A stretch of 64,000 nucleotides of DNA from positions 62,001-126,000 of the forward strand of contig NZ_JAAKEG010000007.1 of assembly GCF_011039075.1 (NCBI RefSeq). Reading direction: 5' to 3'. The stretch's first letter is position 1. Each line of letters starts with the position of its first letter. Both the position numbers and the translations under genes were made by a program. Under the pieces are notes generated by a model. That model saw only the letters and a program-made list of their open reading frames with translations, had not been told where the DNA came from and did not search any database. Shown piece after piece: positions 26,813 through 34,964 of this stretch. The stretch is from Adlercreutzia sp. ZJ304. GTDB lineage: Bacteria; Actinomycetota; Coriobacteriia; Coriobacteriales; Eggerthellaceae.

Positions 26813-27694
26813 ATGGAGATCAGAACGCTTCGTTATCTCATGGCTGTTGCCCAAGAGGGCAGTATATCCAATGCAGCTGCATCGCTGCATATGACGCAGC
26901 CCACTCTTTCGCGTCAGTTATCCGCCCTTGAAGACGAGATGGGGTGCTCGCTCTTCACGAGGACTTATAAGGGAATGGAGCTCAACGATAACGGTGCGAG
27001 GCTGCTCCGCTATGCGGAGACTATTATCGAACTCACGGAGAAGGCGGAAAACGATCTTTCGTCAAACGAAGGCTCCGTAAAGGGATCCGTTTATATTGGA
27101 GCAGGCGAGTCGGTGAATATGCGTTATGTGAGCGAGGCGATACAGCTGACTCTCAAGCGCTTTCCTGAAGTTGACTTTCAGCTCTTCAGCGGAACCTCGG
27201 TCGATCTCATGGACGGGATGGCGCGCGGAACCTATGACTTCTTGCTCGAATGCGAGCTTAAAGAACATGTTGACATGAACGTGCTAGCACTGCCTGTTCT
27301 CGACAGATGGGGCGTAATGACCTTGAGGGGCTCGCGGCTTAGCACCTTGGAGAGCGTGCGCCCGACCGATCTGGTCGGCGAACCGCTTTTGATGGCGCGT
27401 CAGGCGATGAAGACCGGAATGCTAAACAAATGGGCGGGAAAAGTCGCTAACGACCTTGATATTCGCATAATGTACAGCCTTCCATTGAATGCTATGCTAC
27501 TCGCACGCGCTGGGGCTGGAACTTTACTCACTTACGAAGGGCTATTCGAAACCGGAAGCGACACCGAGCTCACGTTTGTCCCGCTCGAACCAGAGCTGAC
27601 GTCGCGTCAGGGCATTATTTGGCGCAAGGGGTTATTGAGCAAACAGGCTACGGCATTTCTCGATGCGCTTCAAGAATGCCTAATTAAGACGTGA
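26813..27694 (+). CDS. LysR-family transcriptional regulator
   Basis: 293 residues. N-terminal winged helix (MEIRTLRYLMAVAQEGSISN, MTQPTLSRQLSALEDEMG) and a periplasmic-binding-like effector domain from about residue 90. Divergent from the acetyltransferase remnant and hydrolase/CMD/cupin set, with 121 bases between, the standard position for control of that set. The intergenic run contains TTATGCTTATAAGGCATA, an interrupted dyad of the T-N11-A type expected for LysR proteins. Confidence 0.9.
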   Translation: MEIRTLRYLMAVAQEGSISNAAASLHMTQPTLSRQLSALEDEMGCSLFTRTYKGMELNDNGARLLRYAETIIELTEKAENDLSSNEGSVKGSVYIGAGESVNMRYVSEAIQLTLKRFPEVDFQLFSGTSVDLMDGMARGTYDFLLECELKEHVDMNVLALPVLDRWGVMTLRGSRLSTLESVRPTDLVGEPLLMARQAMKTGMLNKWAGKVANDLDIRIMYSLPLNAMLLARAGAGTLLTYEGLFETGSDTELTFVPLEPELTSRQGIIWRKGLLSKQATAFLDALQECLIKT

Positions 27695-27753
27695 CAGTCT
27701 GGGAAGACTAGTCGCGCTAGAATATTGCGCGCAGCTGTAGATAAAGGAGAGCG

Positions 27754-28911
27754 CTAGCGCAAACGGAACTCAAGAACGACGGGATTGTGATCGGAGTAGG
27801 CGAAATCCAAGTCGAGAGTCTCACAGCTAATCCGATCAATGTTGTCTGAGCATATGAACGTGTCCATGATCCAGCGATCGTTCGCTCCGTCGTATGATCG
27901 CCCGGCGTCGCGGCAAGTAGCGGCCGAGTCGAACGCGCTGCCCTGCTCATCGAATTCAGCTTTCACCGCAACGGTAAATCCCGCAGGTACGCCGTCGAAG
28001 TCGAAAGGCTTGGCCCAGCTCTCCACCACATCGGTTTCATTGTCGAAGACCTCGCCCGAAGCGCCGATCATATCGTGGTTGAAATCGCCACCCACGATGA
28101 CATAGTTGTCCGCGTCACGCTGCGCCTGCATGTCTTGGTACAGCATCTCGCGTTGCGCCTTCATGATGCTCTCGTCGGCACCGTAGGCGGAAAGATGCAC
28201 GTTCATCAGTATGAGCTTCCTCCCATTGTCGAGCGGCACCTCGCAGATGGAATAGCAGCGATCGAGGTCGAGGAACTTGCTGAAGCTCTCAGAGATGGGT
28301 AGGCTGCGCCGCAGGGGATTCTCGAGCGCGAACCGCGAAAACGTTGCTATCCCCGATTTGTTGGCACCGTGTGGTGCGTAGGGCGGCCATGCGAGGAAAG
28401 CGGAGTCGTAATTCTGGCTGAAAACCGAGGTGTATTCCGGAAAAGCATCGCGAAGCAGGGCATATTCGTCGATGTGGTGGCTGCGCGTGCCATCGACATC
28501 AACTTCTTGAAACAGCATGAAATCAGGATCGAGCGCAGCTATAGCTTGGGCAGAGCCCCCAACGTTAGTCTTAACGATCTCGGTACTGCGTGCAACAGAT
28601 CCTTTGCCGCCATCCATGAAGAAGTCGAATGACTGGTCATAGGCACCAAATCCAAGGTTGGCTGTGACGATGCTCAGCTCCCGGTCATCTTGCGTATCGA
28701 GCGTCTGAGCAATATCGGTCGATGGCGGATCAACTGTGAGCGCAAGATGATCGTCGAGGCGATGGTAGCTCAGCACCACATAGACCACGTAAAGTATCAT
28801 CACTGCGAGAAGAGCACCAAGAGCAATTGCGATGCCCTTTGCCACCTTGCGATCCACATGCCGGTTTTCGCCTCGATGTGTTACATCATTCACGAAAGGT
28901 GCCTTTCCCAT
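27754..28911 (-). CDS. Membrane-anchored endonuclease/exonuclease/phosphatase-family hydrolase
   Basis: 385 residues. One N-terminal membrane segment (GIAIALGALLAVMILYVVYV), then an EEP domain: LSIVTANLGFG, DFMLFQEVDVDG with the metal-binding Glu, GGDFNHDM, and the final SDHNPVVLEF. These are the catalytic Asn, Glu, Asp and His motifs of the superfamily. The active site should face outside, so a lipid or nucleotide phosphodiester substrate is more likely than chromosomal DNA. Stands alone; convergent with the LysR gene. Confidence 0.87.
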   Translation of the reverse strand: MGKAPFVNDVTHRGENRHVDRKVAKGIAIALGALLAVMILYVVYVVLSYHRLDDHLALTVDPPSTDIAQTLDTQDDRELSIVTANLGFGAYDQSFDFFMDGGKGSVARSTEIVKTNVGGSAQAIAALDPDFMLFQEVDVDGTRSHHIDEYALLRDAFPEYTSVFSQNYDSAFLAWPPYAPHGANKSGIATFSRFALENPLRRSLPISESFSKFLDLDRCYSICEVPLDNGRKLILMNVHLSAYGADESIMKAQREMLYQDMQAQRDADNYVIVGGDFNHDMIGASGEVFDNETDVVESWAKPFDFDGVPAGFTVAVKAEFDEQGSAFDSAATCRDAGRSYDGANDRWIMDTFICSDNIDRISCETLDLDFAYSDHNPVVLEFRLR

Positions 28912-29174
28912 CGTAGATTCGGCACGATACGACTATTCGCTTGGCATACGCGTCATTGCCAATTGTGCCGTGCCGCCAACCTGCGGACGTGCGAAACCCT
29001 ACCTGCCTTTTGACTCTATTTCCTATCCAAGACATTAAACCATAATGATCACGATAGCTCCGTGATGAGGCTTTTTGGCTGCAATATGCGCACGCAATAT
29101 CTAGCATCCTTAGTTGGGCGAACTATCTCGCGCAAATCACCGGCGATTATTTTTATTCCCTCGCAGGCTTGGCG

Positions 29175-29328
29175 TACCGCGAACTCGTCCACGCACATGT
29201 TCGACCGAAAGGTCACAGGCATCACAGACGGCGGCACCCATGTAGTGAACGCAGAGGACATCCTCTACGTAGAATTGGCGGACAAGCGCACGTTTTTCTA
29301 CTACGCCAATTTGGCGCAGTGGCTCTGA
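29175..29328 (+). pseudogene. Possible LytTR DNA-binding domain remnant
   Basis: A plus-strand frame reads RKVTGITDGGTHVVNAEDIL then YVELADKRTFFYYAN before a stop at 29326. The Ile-Leu-Tyr-Val-Glu strand after a nucleic acid-contacting basic segment resembles the start of LytTR domains. It ends where a repeated 30-bp sequence and an IS3 element begin. The rest of the gap back to 28912 holds nothing recognisable. Confidence 0.3.
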
Positions 29329-29333
29329 GCTGG
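29304..29333. repeat. Dispersed 30-bp repeat, copy 1
   Basis: Begins CGCCAATTTGGCGCAGTGG. It matches 27 of 30 bases at 37692-37721. The first half is a palindrome (CGCCAATTTGGCG). It sits immediately before the IS3 element. Confidence 0.6.
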
Positions 29334-29337
29334 TGAT

Positions 29338-30605
29338 GATTGCGAGATTTTGATTATGGATGCTAGTAATCTTATAGATTCGAAAAAGGAGATACAGATT
29401 ACGGTAAACACATCTGCAAAATACACTGATGAGTATCGTAGAAAACCGCTGATTACATCATTTCAACTGGTAGATCTATAGTTCAGATTGCACAAGAGTT
29501 AGGCATCAATACAAAGACTGCAAGCCGTTGGGTTAAAAATCGAAAAGATGAACTTAGTGGTTAAAAGTCAAGCCAACAGGAAAACAAAGAGATGCAAGAG
29601 CTGCGCAGGCGTAACCGTGAACTTGAGATGGAAAAAACTAATTCTTAAAAAAGCCGCAGCCTTCTTCGTGAAAGAGCAGGGGTAAAGGCGCGCTACCAGC
29701 TGATGCTGACGAAGAAGGAGAACTACCCCGTGGAGATGATGGCGCGCATCTTGGAAGTGTCACGCTCTGGCTTCTATGTTTGGATGAGCCAAGGGGCACC
29801 AATTGATGATTGGAAAGAAGTGCGGGAAATGATAAAGCGTATCTGGGAAGAGTCAGACAGACGCTTTGGTGCAAGGTTTTATCAAATGCTTTCTACCTGA
29901 TGATTTGAAACACATTACCCTCTATCACATACGAAAGTACATGCGTGAACTCGGCATAAAAAGCTGTATTCCCTACAAATCAAAGCGCACGACCATCCCG
30001 GATAAGTCAGCTAAGCCTTGTCTCGATCTAATACATCGTGACTTTACAAGTCTTGTACCCACCTGCAAGCTTGTAGAAGACAACCTATCTTCGCACAGGA
30101 CAAGGTTGGCTTTATTTGGCTATTGTCATCGATTTATGCACCCGTATGGTAGTGGGATGGGCGGTATGACAGCAGATATCGTGGTAAGTGCGCTAGCTAG
30201 CGCGAAAGCATGCGGTTACGTGACCGAAAATGCTATTTTTCATAGCGACAAAGGTGTGCAATATACCTCTCGTTTACTTGCAGAGTGGGCACGTGATAAT
30301 CCTATTCGTTTATCGTGCAGCAAAACCGGAAATTGCCACGACAACGCAGTTGCTGAGTCTTTCTTTGCCACGCTTAAAAACGAGATGTATTACCGCAAGA
30401 GCTTCGCCACACACGCTCAAGCCGAGATGGCTGTGATCGAATTTATCGAAATCTATTACAGCAGGTGTCGTCCACATTCAACTATCGACTACAAAATTCC
30501 AGCTAATGTGATGAACTCATTTTTTGAGCGTACAAAATCAAAGAAAGAAGTTATGTTGCTGGAAGCATAAAATCTCAAGTTTTTGTGTCCGAAATATTGG
30601 CACAG
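29338..30605 (+). mobile_element. Decayed IS3-family insertion sequence (orfA and orfB pseudogenes)
   Basis: orfA begins at the ATG at 29356 (MDASNLIDSKKEIQITVN), shifts frame near 29430, and reads an HTH (IVQIAQELGINTKTASRWV) before a stop near 29562. orfB follows from about 29683 with its start (LTKKENYPVEMMARILEVSR). It has a shift near 29880, and two compensating shifts around 30085-30155 that scramble the first catalytic Asp region; the correct frame there reads [20 protein letters not shown]. It then has HSDKG and ESFFATLKNEMYYR with the last catalytic residues. The ends GATTGCGAGATTTT and AAAATCTCAAG are partly complementary. It cannot make an intact transposase. Confidence 0.82.
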
Positions 30606-30616
30606 ATTAGAAGACC

Positions 30617-31219
30617 ATGGGCACCACTGCAACCGATGCTGGAAGCTCTGCTCACGAAGGTCAAGCTCGCGAAGAGCTCACCATCAATGACACCATCGAA
30701 TACACAGGACTTATCCCAGGTCATGAGTACACAGCAAAGGACACTCTCATGGATAAGGAAACCAGTGAGCCAGCACTCGACGATGATGGCAACGAGATTA
30801 CGTCTGAGACCACCTTCACAGCTGAAGAATCATGCGGAAGCGTTGAGGTCGTATTAACCTTCAAAGGTGCGAACATAGCAGGAAAATACTTGTCGCGTTC
30901 GAGTCAATGGAATACGAAGGTACTGAGTACATGGTCCATGCCGACATCGAAGATGAGGACCAGACTGTGAAGATCATCGATATCGCTACTCAGGCAAAGG
31001 ATGCCAAGACCGACTCTCAGGTAAGTACAATCGGCGAGGATGTGACCTTGATCGACACGGTTACCTTTACTGGTCTAACTCCGGGCAGTACCTACAAGCT
31101 CTACACCATGCTCATGAGCAAGGAGACTGGAAACTCGATCACCGGATCCGACGGTTTGCCAATCGTGGCGTAACGGAGTTCACGCCTGAAGAACCTGACG
31201 GAACCGTCGATGAAGATTA
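30617..31219 (+). pseudogene. VaFE-repeat surface protein fragment
   Basis: Two VaFE-type repeats are readable across frames: TTATDAGSSAHEGQ, TINDTIEYTGLIPGHEYT, then AKTDSQVSTIGEDVTLIDTV and TFTGLTPGSTYKLYTMLM. Shifts near 30885 and 31165 break the frame, and there is neither a signal peptide nor a sorting signal. It is part of a large LPXTG adhesin or pilin-like protein cut at its left side by the IS3 end. Confidence 0.75.
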
Positions 31220-31327
31220 GCTGACAGCTAATGAAGTCAATCTGAAAACTTGATACCTAAGAATCAAGGGGACCGGATGTGCGACCAGTTGGACTACCGG
31301 CTCCCGGTTTCGAATATACTTTTAACA

Positions 31328-31399
31328 TTAAGTTATAACGACATATCTTGCAATTTTCAAAATATCATGTTATATTCCTATTGTCGTTAAGTTATAACG
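31328..31399 (+). promoter_or_regulatory. Promoter bracketed by two 13-bp direct repeats
   Basis: TTGCAA (31348-31353) and TATATT (31371-31376) are 17 bases apart. The sequence TTAAGTTATAACG occurs exactly at 31328-31340 and 31387-31399, on either side of the promoter and 59 bases apart. Each contains the palindrome GTTATAAC. The arrangement suggests repression, perhaps with looping, by the HTH protein encoded next. Confidence 0.7.
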
Positions 31400-31415
31400 T
31401 CAATTAGGAGATAAC

Positions 31416-32258
31416 ATGAAGCTCGAAGATGTAAGTATGCAGGAATTGATCGATCAGCCTCTCTTTTGGGAAGACTTCGATTTGGATCGTAAAAACAAGG
31501 AAAGCGTAAAAGCATTCATTGAGCGCGACCCTAAGGCAGTAGAGAAAATTCGTTTCCTTGACCAAGTCGAGGATGGCAATCTTCTTGATAGAAATACCTT
31601 CTTCAAATTAGATTTTTACGAGGTTGAGTTCACCGAATACGCCCGTCTTTTCCTTGCTGAAGGAGAATACCCCTCGGATGACAGCAACAGCATCACTGAC
31701 GTGGACTATCCGAGGGACTACAGCAATATCAGATTGCTTATACAAGATGTTACAGGGCCTTATCCAACAGATGGACAAGGAATGTTCGCAATCTATCTAA
31801 AAGATTACTTGTTTGGATTCATAACCCCAGTTGGTATGTGTGTCTACCCCTACAACTTCGATGAAGACTCTTGGGAACAATATAAAAACGATCCAGCGAA
31901 CTTCATTAAAGAACATGTGCTGCTAGAATTAGAGACACAGTTTTGGGAAGATGACTTCGATCTCAAACAGGAGCTCTACGATTACTACCACAATCTGCCG
32001 GATGTGCATAACCCATTGCTTGAAAAGCAAACCGACTTAGACCGGCTCATCTCTGTAAAAGAAACCTCGGAAATTCTAGGAGTAAGCGTTCCTAGGGTAA
32101 TGAAGATGATTAAGGAGAAATCCATCGACGGCTACAGGTTTGGTGGGAAATTATTGGTTACCAAATCATCCATCGACAATCGTATCGAATACATCAAAGA
32201 GCACGGTAAGCCAAAACGCGGCAAGGCGCCCGAAGGTAAGCGTAAAAAGAAAAAGTAA
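31416..32258 (+). CDS. Protein with C-terminal excisionase-like helix-turn-helix and basic tail
   Basis: 280 residues, first of three genes. Residues 1-205 are acidic and of no family that I recognise (VEFTEYARLFLAEGEYPSDD, YPTDGQGMFAIYLKDYLFGF). Residues 208-255 form a MerR/excisionase-type HTH (LISVKETSEILGVSVPRVMK), and the end is strongly basic (KPKRGKAPEGKRKKKK). TAGGAG precedes the ATG. It probably binds the repeats at 31328 and 31387 to control the unit. It could be a sensor-regulator or an antitoxin-like partner of the HNH protein (inference). Confidence 0.8.
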   Translation: MKLEDVSMQELIDQPLFWEDFDLDRKNKESVKAFIERDPKAVEKIRFLDQVEDGNLLDRNTFFKLDFYEVEFTEYARLFLAEGEYPSDDSNSITDVDYPRDYSNIRLLIQDVTGPYPTDGQGMFAIYLKDYLFGFITPVGMCVYPYNFDEDSWEQYKNDPANFIKEHVLLELETQFWEDDFDLKQELYDYYHNLPDVHNPLLEKQTDLDRLISVKETSEILGVSVPRVMKMIKEKSIDGYRFGGKLLVTKSSIDNRIEYIKEHGKPKRGKAPEGKRKKKK

Positions 32259-32294
32259 CTATTACGGTATTTGTCAACTAACAAGGAGAAAGAA

Positions 32295-33293
32295 ATGCCT
32301 GTATTTAAGATGCCTGTCCCGGTAAAGATCATGGGAAGAAGCTCAAGTATCACAAATTCGTTCGTAAACGGAATTATCCCTTGCATTGAGCCAACTGAAA
32401 ATGAGATAGACGAAGCGCTTTCCGTTCTAGGAATGAATCGAGAAACTGCTTGTTGTGCTTATTGCGGTTCACCCCACACAGAATGGGATCACCTAAATCC
32501 AATTGTTGATGATAAACAACCAACTGGCTACATTAGCGAGATTCACAATCTTGTGCCTGCTTGCAGTAAATGCAACCAATCAAAAGGCAATAAAGATTGG
32601 AAAACATGGATCTATAGCGATGCACAACTATCTCCAAAATCTAAAGGAACACCCGATTTAGATGAAAGAGTTTCTCGCTTGAAAGAATACGAAGCCACAT
32701 TTGAGCCGCGAAAGTTCAATTTCGAGGAAATTACTGGAGTGGAGCTTTGGTCAAAGCATTGGGACAATTACGAACGAATTATTGATGCAATGCGATTAGC
32801 TCAATCAACATCAGACGAAATCAAAAAACTAATTATGGAAAATGTCGGGATCAGTGTGCAACGCAAACCAAAACAGCCGAACTATGTTCGAGCTGGCAAT
32901 ACAAACAATCAGAATGAATCTTTTCCCTCAAATACTGAGGACGAAGCATTACTTGAAGAGTCAGGAATTGCTAAAAGAGATAATGAAACACTGCAACACT
33001 ATGTTCAAAGATCGTTTTGCTTTCTCATGAAAAACAGTTATATCCCAGACCGAGAGCTCAGAGATTTGTCGGATAAGGAATATACCAATAGGGTCCTAGG
33101 CCTAAACGACAGGTTTTTGTCTCGCGAGAGATGGTTCGATAGCTCAGGTAATTCAAGAGCTTGGAAAGACCCATATCATGGCTACTATCTTTGCTCCGAA
33201 TGGAATAAAAGACGTTTTCATATTATTGAGCCGAAGTATCGACATTGGGTTGCGCAAATGATACGAACAGGAAAGATGACCAATCGTGCCTAA
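32295..33293 (+). CDS. HNH endonuclease-like protein
   Basis: 332 residues from the ATG at 32295, 6 bases after AAGGAG. An HNH motif with zinc knuckles: CAYCGSPHTEWDHLNP (near residues 60-75), HNLVPACSKCNQSKGNKDW (near 95-115). The C-terminal part (LQHYVQRSFCFLMKN, ELRDLSDKEYTNRVLGL, GYYLCSEWN) resembles the helical tail seen on several restriction-like proteins. No methyltransferase gene is adjacent, so classical restriction-modification is unlikely. Comes 36 bases after the HTH gene and overlaps the third gene by 8 bases. A phage-defence nuclease is a reasonable hypothesis. Confidence 0.85.
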   Translation: MPVFKMPVPVKIMGRSSSITNSFVNGIIPCIEPTENEIDEALSVLGMNRETACCAYCGSPHTEWDHLNPIVDDKQPTGYISEIHNLVPACSKCNQSKGNKDWKTWIYSDAQLSPKSKGTPDLDERVSRLKEYEATFEPRKFNFEEITGVELWSKHWDNYERIIDAMRLAQSTSDEIKKLIMENVGISVQRKPKQPNYVRAGNTNNQNESFPSNTEDEALLEESGIAKRDNETLQHYVQRSFCFLMKNSYIPDRELRDLSDKEYTNRVLGLNDRFLSRERWFDSSGNSRAWKDPYHGYYLCSEWNKRRFHIIEPKYRHWVAQMIRTGKMTNRA

Positions 33294-33636
33294 AGCTAGA
33301 AACAAGGTCATTGCCGGAGCTTACAAAGGAAAGATAGTAAGCAGCGCAGGGATGACGCCTTACATAATCCTAAAGCTGACGAAGACCTTGAACCTAGATA
33401 AAACCAATGTGAGCCATCTTGAGCTGATAGATGAATCATCTGACATCAGCGTTGCTAGCGCCGCCACACGCGGCTTTATCGGAGAAATGCTGCTCGGGCC
33501 AATCGAATTAGTTACAGCAGGAACAGCGAAGCGCGACGAGAGATATATTGTCGATGCTGTATTCAAAGATGGGCAGAGAAGCGTGTTGGAGATCGATGGC
33601 GATTTATACAGGTTGCTTGCAGTAACCAACTTATAA
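33286..33636 (+). CDS. Small conserved-type protein in the HNH operon
   Basis: 116 residues with a GTG start inside the end of the HNH gene, so it is translationally coupled. The sequence is beta-rich (KVIAGAYKGKIVSS, GFIGEMLLGPIELVTAGTAK, VDAVFKDGQRSVLEIDGD). It resembles small Gram-positive domains with a GxxxG-rich hydrophobic centre often found in membrane-associated or signalling proteins. I do not recognise a named family. The neighbours suggest a role with the HNH protein, such as an inhibitor or sensor. Confidence 0.7.
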   Translation: MPKARNKVIAGAYKGKIVSSAGMTPYIILKLTKTLNLDKTNVSHLELIDESSDISVASAATRGFIGEMLLGPIELVTAGTAKRDERYIVDAVFKDGQRSVLEIDGDLYRLLAVTNL

Positions 33637-33699
33637 GAGATGAAGCATCAAAGCTAATGGCAGTAATTGGGAGCCCGATGAACATTAACTCCCAATTTT

Positions 33700-34188
33700 T
33701 TAGCAGAAGAATATTTCTGCTTCCCAAGACTCTGGGTAGGCCTCGAAAACCGTCTTGATTGCGTCATTCATGACAACGCCAAGCATCTTGCACATATAGT
33801 ACAAGTCTGCACGCTCTTCGATACCATCAAGAGCCTGCTTTACACCGGCGAATAAGTACATCGCATCGCCTAAACCATCCTGCAAGGTCAAAACCTCTTC
33901 TTTATTCATTTCTCCTCTCATGGCAAATAGAATACGGGAGAAATAGCGACATCTACTCCCAGTGACCGCCATCTCCCAATGACCTTCCGCGGGATGGTTC
34001 ACGGTGTTATACCCAGTGATAACCTGTTGTACTTCACTGTGGTGTCCAGAGCCCTTACCTGCAAGCATATGCGCTTTGCTGTGCGCTGTAACATTACCAG
34101 TGATATCGGCACCGCAGACATTACAGATCGAAACCTCTTTGGTGGCGTAGATTGGAACGCTCTCCGTCCATGCAGCCTTGTCTTGCAC
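33700..34188 (-). pseudogene. Chimeric frame: surface-protein zinc-finger tail joined to an unknown end
   Basis: 162 codons from a GTG. Codons 1-75 (ICNVCGADITGN, HMLAGKGSGHHSE) match the C2H2-like end domains of Coriobacteria surface proteins, which should finish with a CxxC knuckle but here break at GSRCRYFS. Codons 90-162 (MNKEEVLTLQDGLGDAMYLF) are a different, possibly real, small protein of unknown function starting at about 33921. It lies in the same frame as the relaxase remnant upstream, separated by one TAG. Confidence 0.4.
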
Positions 34189-34212
34189 CCATACTTTTTC
34201 GGTTTCCTCTAC

Positions 34213-34568
34213 CTATTTCTTAGATTGAGATTGCGAATCGGACGAATTGGTTGTTGAGGTCTTAGTTTGGGTGGATTCGGATTGTACAGAAGAAGCTGGG
34301 CTCTCGAAATAAACGGCCTGACGGCTGCGCACAGCATCACATGCGGATGATCTCTCACCGCGTTCCGGCATCTTGTTAGACAATCCCTTTAGGTGACGCT
34401 CCCTAGCCATGTCTTGTAAATCCCGGTTCAGATCTTCAGGATGGTCGGTATGCATTCGGTAGCCGGTCGTTAGGTTCACATTATTCACGACGATATGCGC
34501 ATGAGGGACCTTCTGGTCATTGTCGTCGTGGTAAATGATTGCTATTTCATGCTCTCCGAAGTGTTTTT
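34213..34568 (-). pseudogene. MobA/MobL-type relaxase fragment
   Basis: The minus strand reads KHFGEHEIAIIYHDDNDQKV, PHAHIVVNNVNLTTGYRM, then TDHPEDLNRDLQDMARERH, the metal-binding HxH segment of conjugative or mobilisation relaxases. It is open only from a TAA at about 34568 to the TAG at 34213-34215. The nicking Tyr region and the C-terminal half are lost. Shows that a mobilisable or integrative element once lay here. Confidence 0.75.
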
Positions 34569-34601
34569 ACACCCAAGCGCGAGACAGCTCGCGAAGAGAT
34601 C

Positions 34602-34690
34602 TGACCTGTATCGTTTTTTCGAACACAAGATTGCGAGATTTTGATTATGGATGCTAGTAATCTTATAGACTCGAAAAACGATACAGGTCA
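34602..34690. repeat. IS3 5' fragment inside a 20-bp inverted repeat
   Basis: TGACCTGTATCG... (34602-34622) and ...CGATACAGGTCA (34671-34690) are complementary over 20 bases, with one extra T in the left arm. Between them, 34629-34678 repeats 49 of 50 bases of the start of the IS3 element at 29338-29387, including its orfA ATG. It looks like a rearranged IS end. Confidence 0.7.
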
Positions 34691-34940
34691 ACCCGGGTTT
34701 CGCGGGCATGGCGCGGATGCGGGCGAAGGTTGTATACACGCTCAGACATTCGAGACAAGAGAGGCAGCTACGCTGGAGGTCTTCGAATACATCGAGTGCT
34801 TCTACAACCGAATCAGGATTCACTCGACCCTAGATTGGCTGAGCCCTGAGGATTTCGAGAAGAAATACTTTGACGAAATCCGTTCAGAAGCGGCGTAATA
34901 CATGTCAACAAAAATGGGGTTAATTCAGATTCAGTTGCAC
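34691..34940 (+). mobile_element. Second IS3-family remnant (orfB C-terminus)
   Basis: Codons for ATLEVFEYIECFYNRIRIHS, TLDWLSPEDFEKKY and a final RSEAA stop at 34896 are the last part of an IS3-family integrase of a different subgroup from the element at 29338. The CFYNRIRIHS block with its Arg/His is the classic C-terminal motif. The sequence after the stop (TGTCAACAAAAATGGGG) probably holds the IS right end. Confidence 0.7.
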
Positions 34941-34964
34941 GAAGCGTTGGTAGTCTCCCTCAGC

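Noticed and set aside
29049-29261. Minus-strand 70-codon frame opposite the possible LytTR remnant
   Set aside because: No start signal and no motif; the plus-strand reading at least resembles a known domain.
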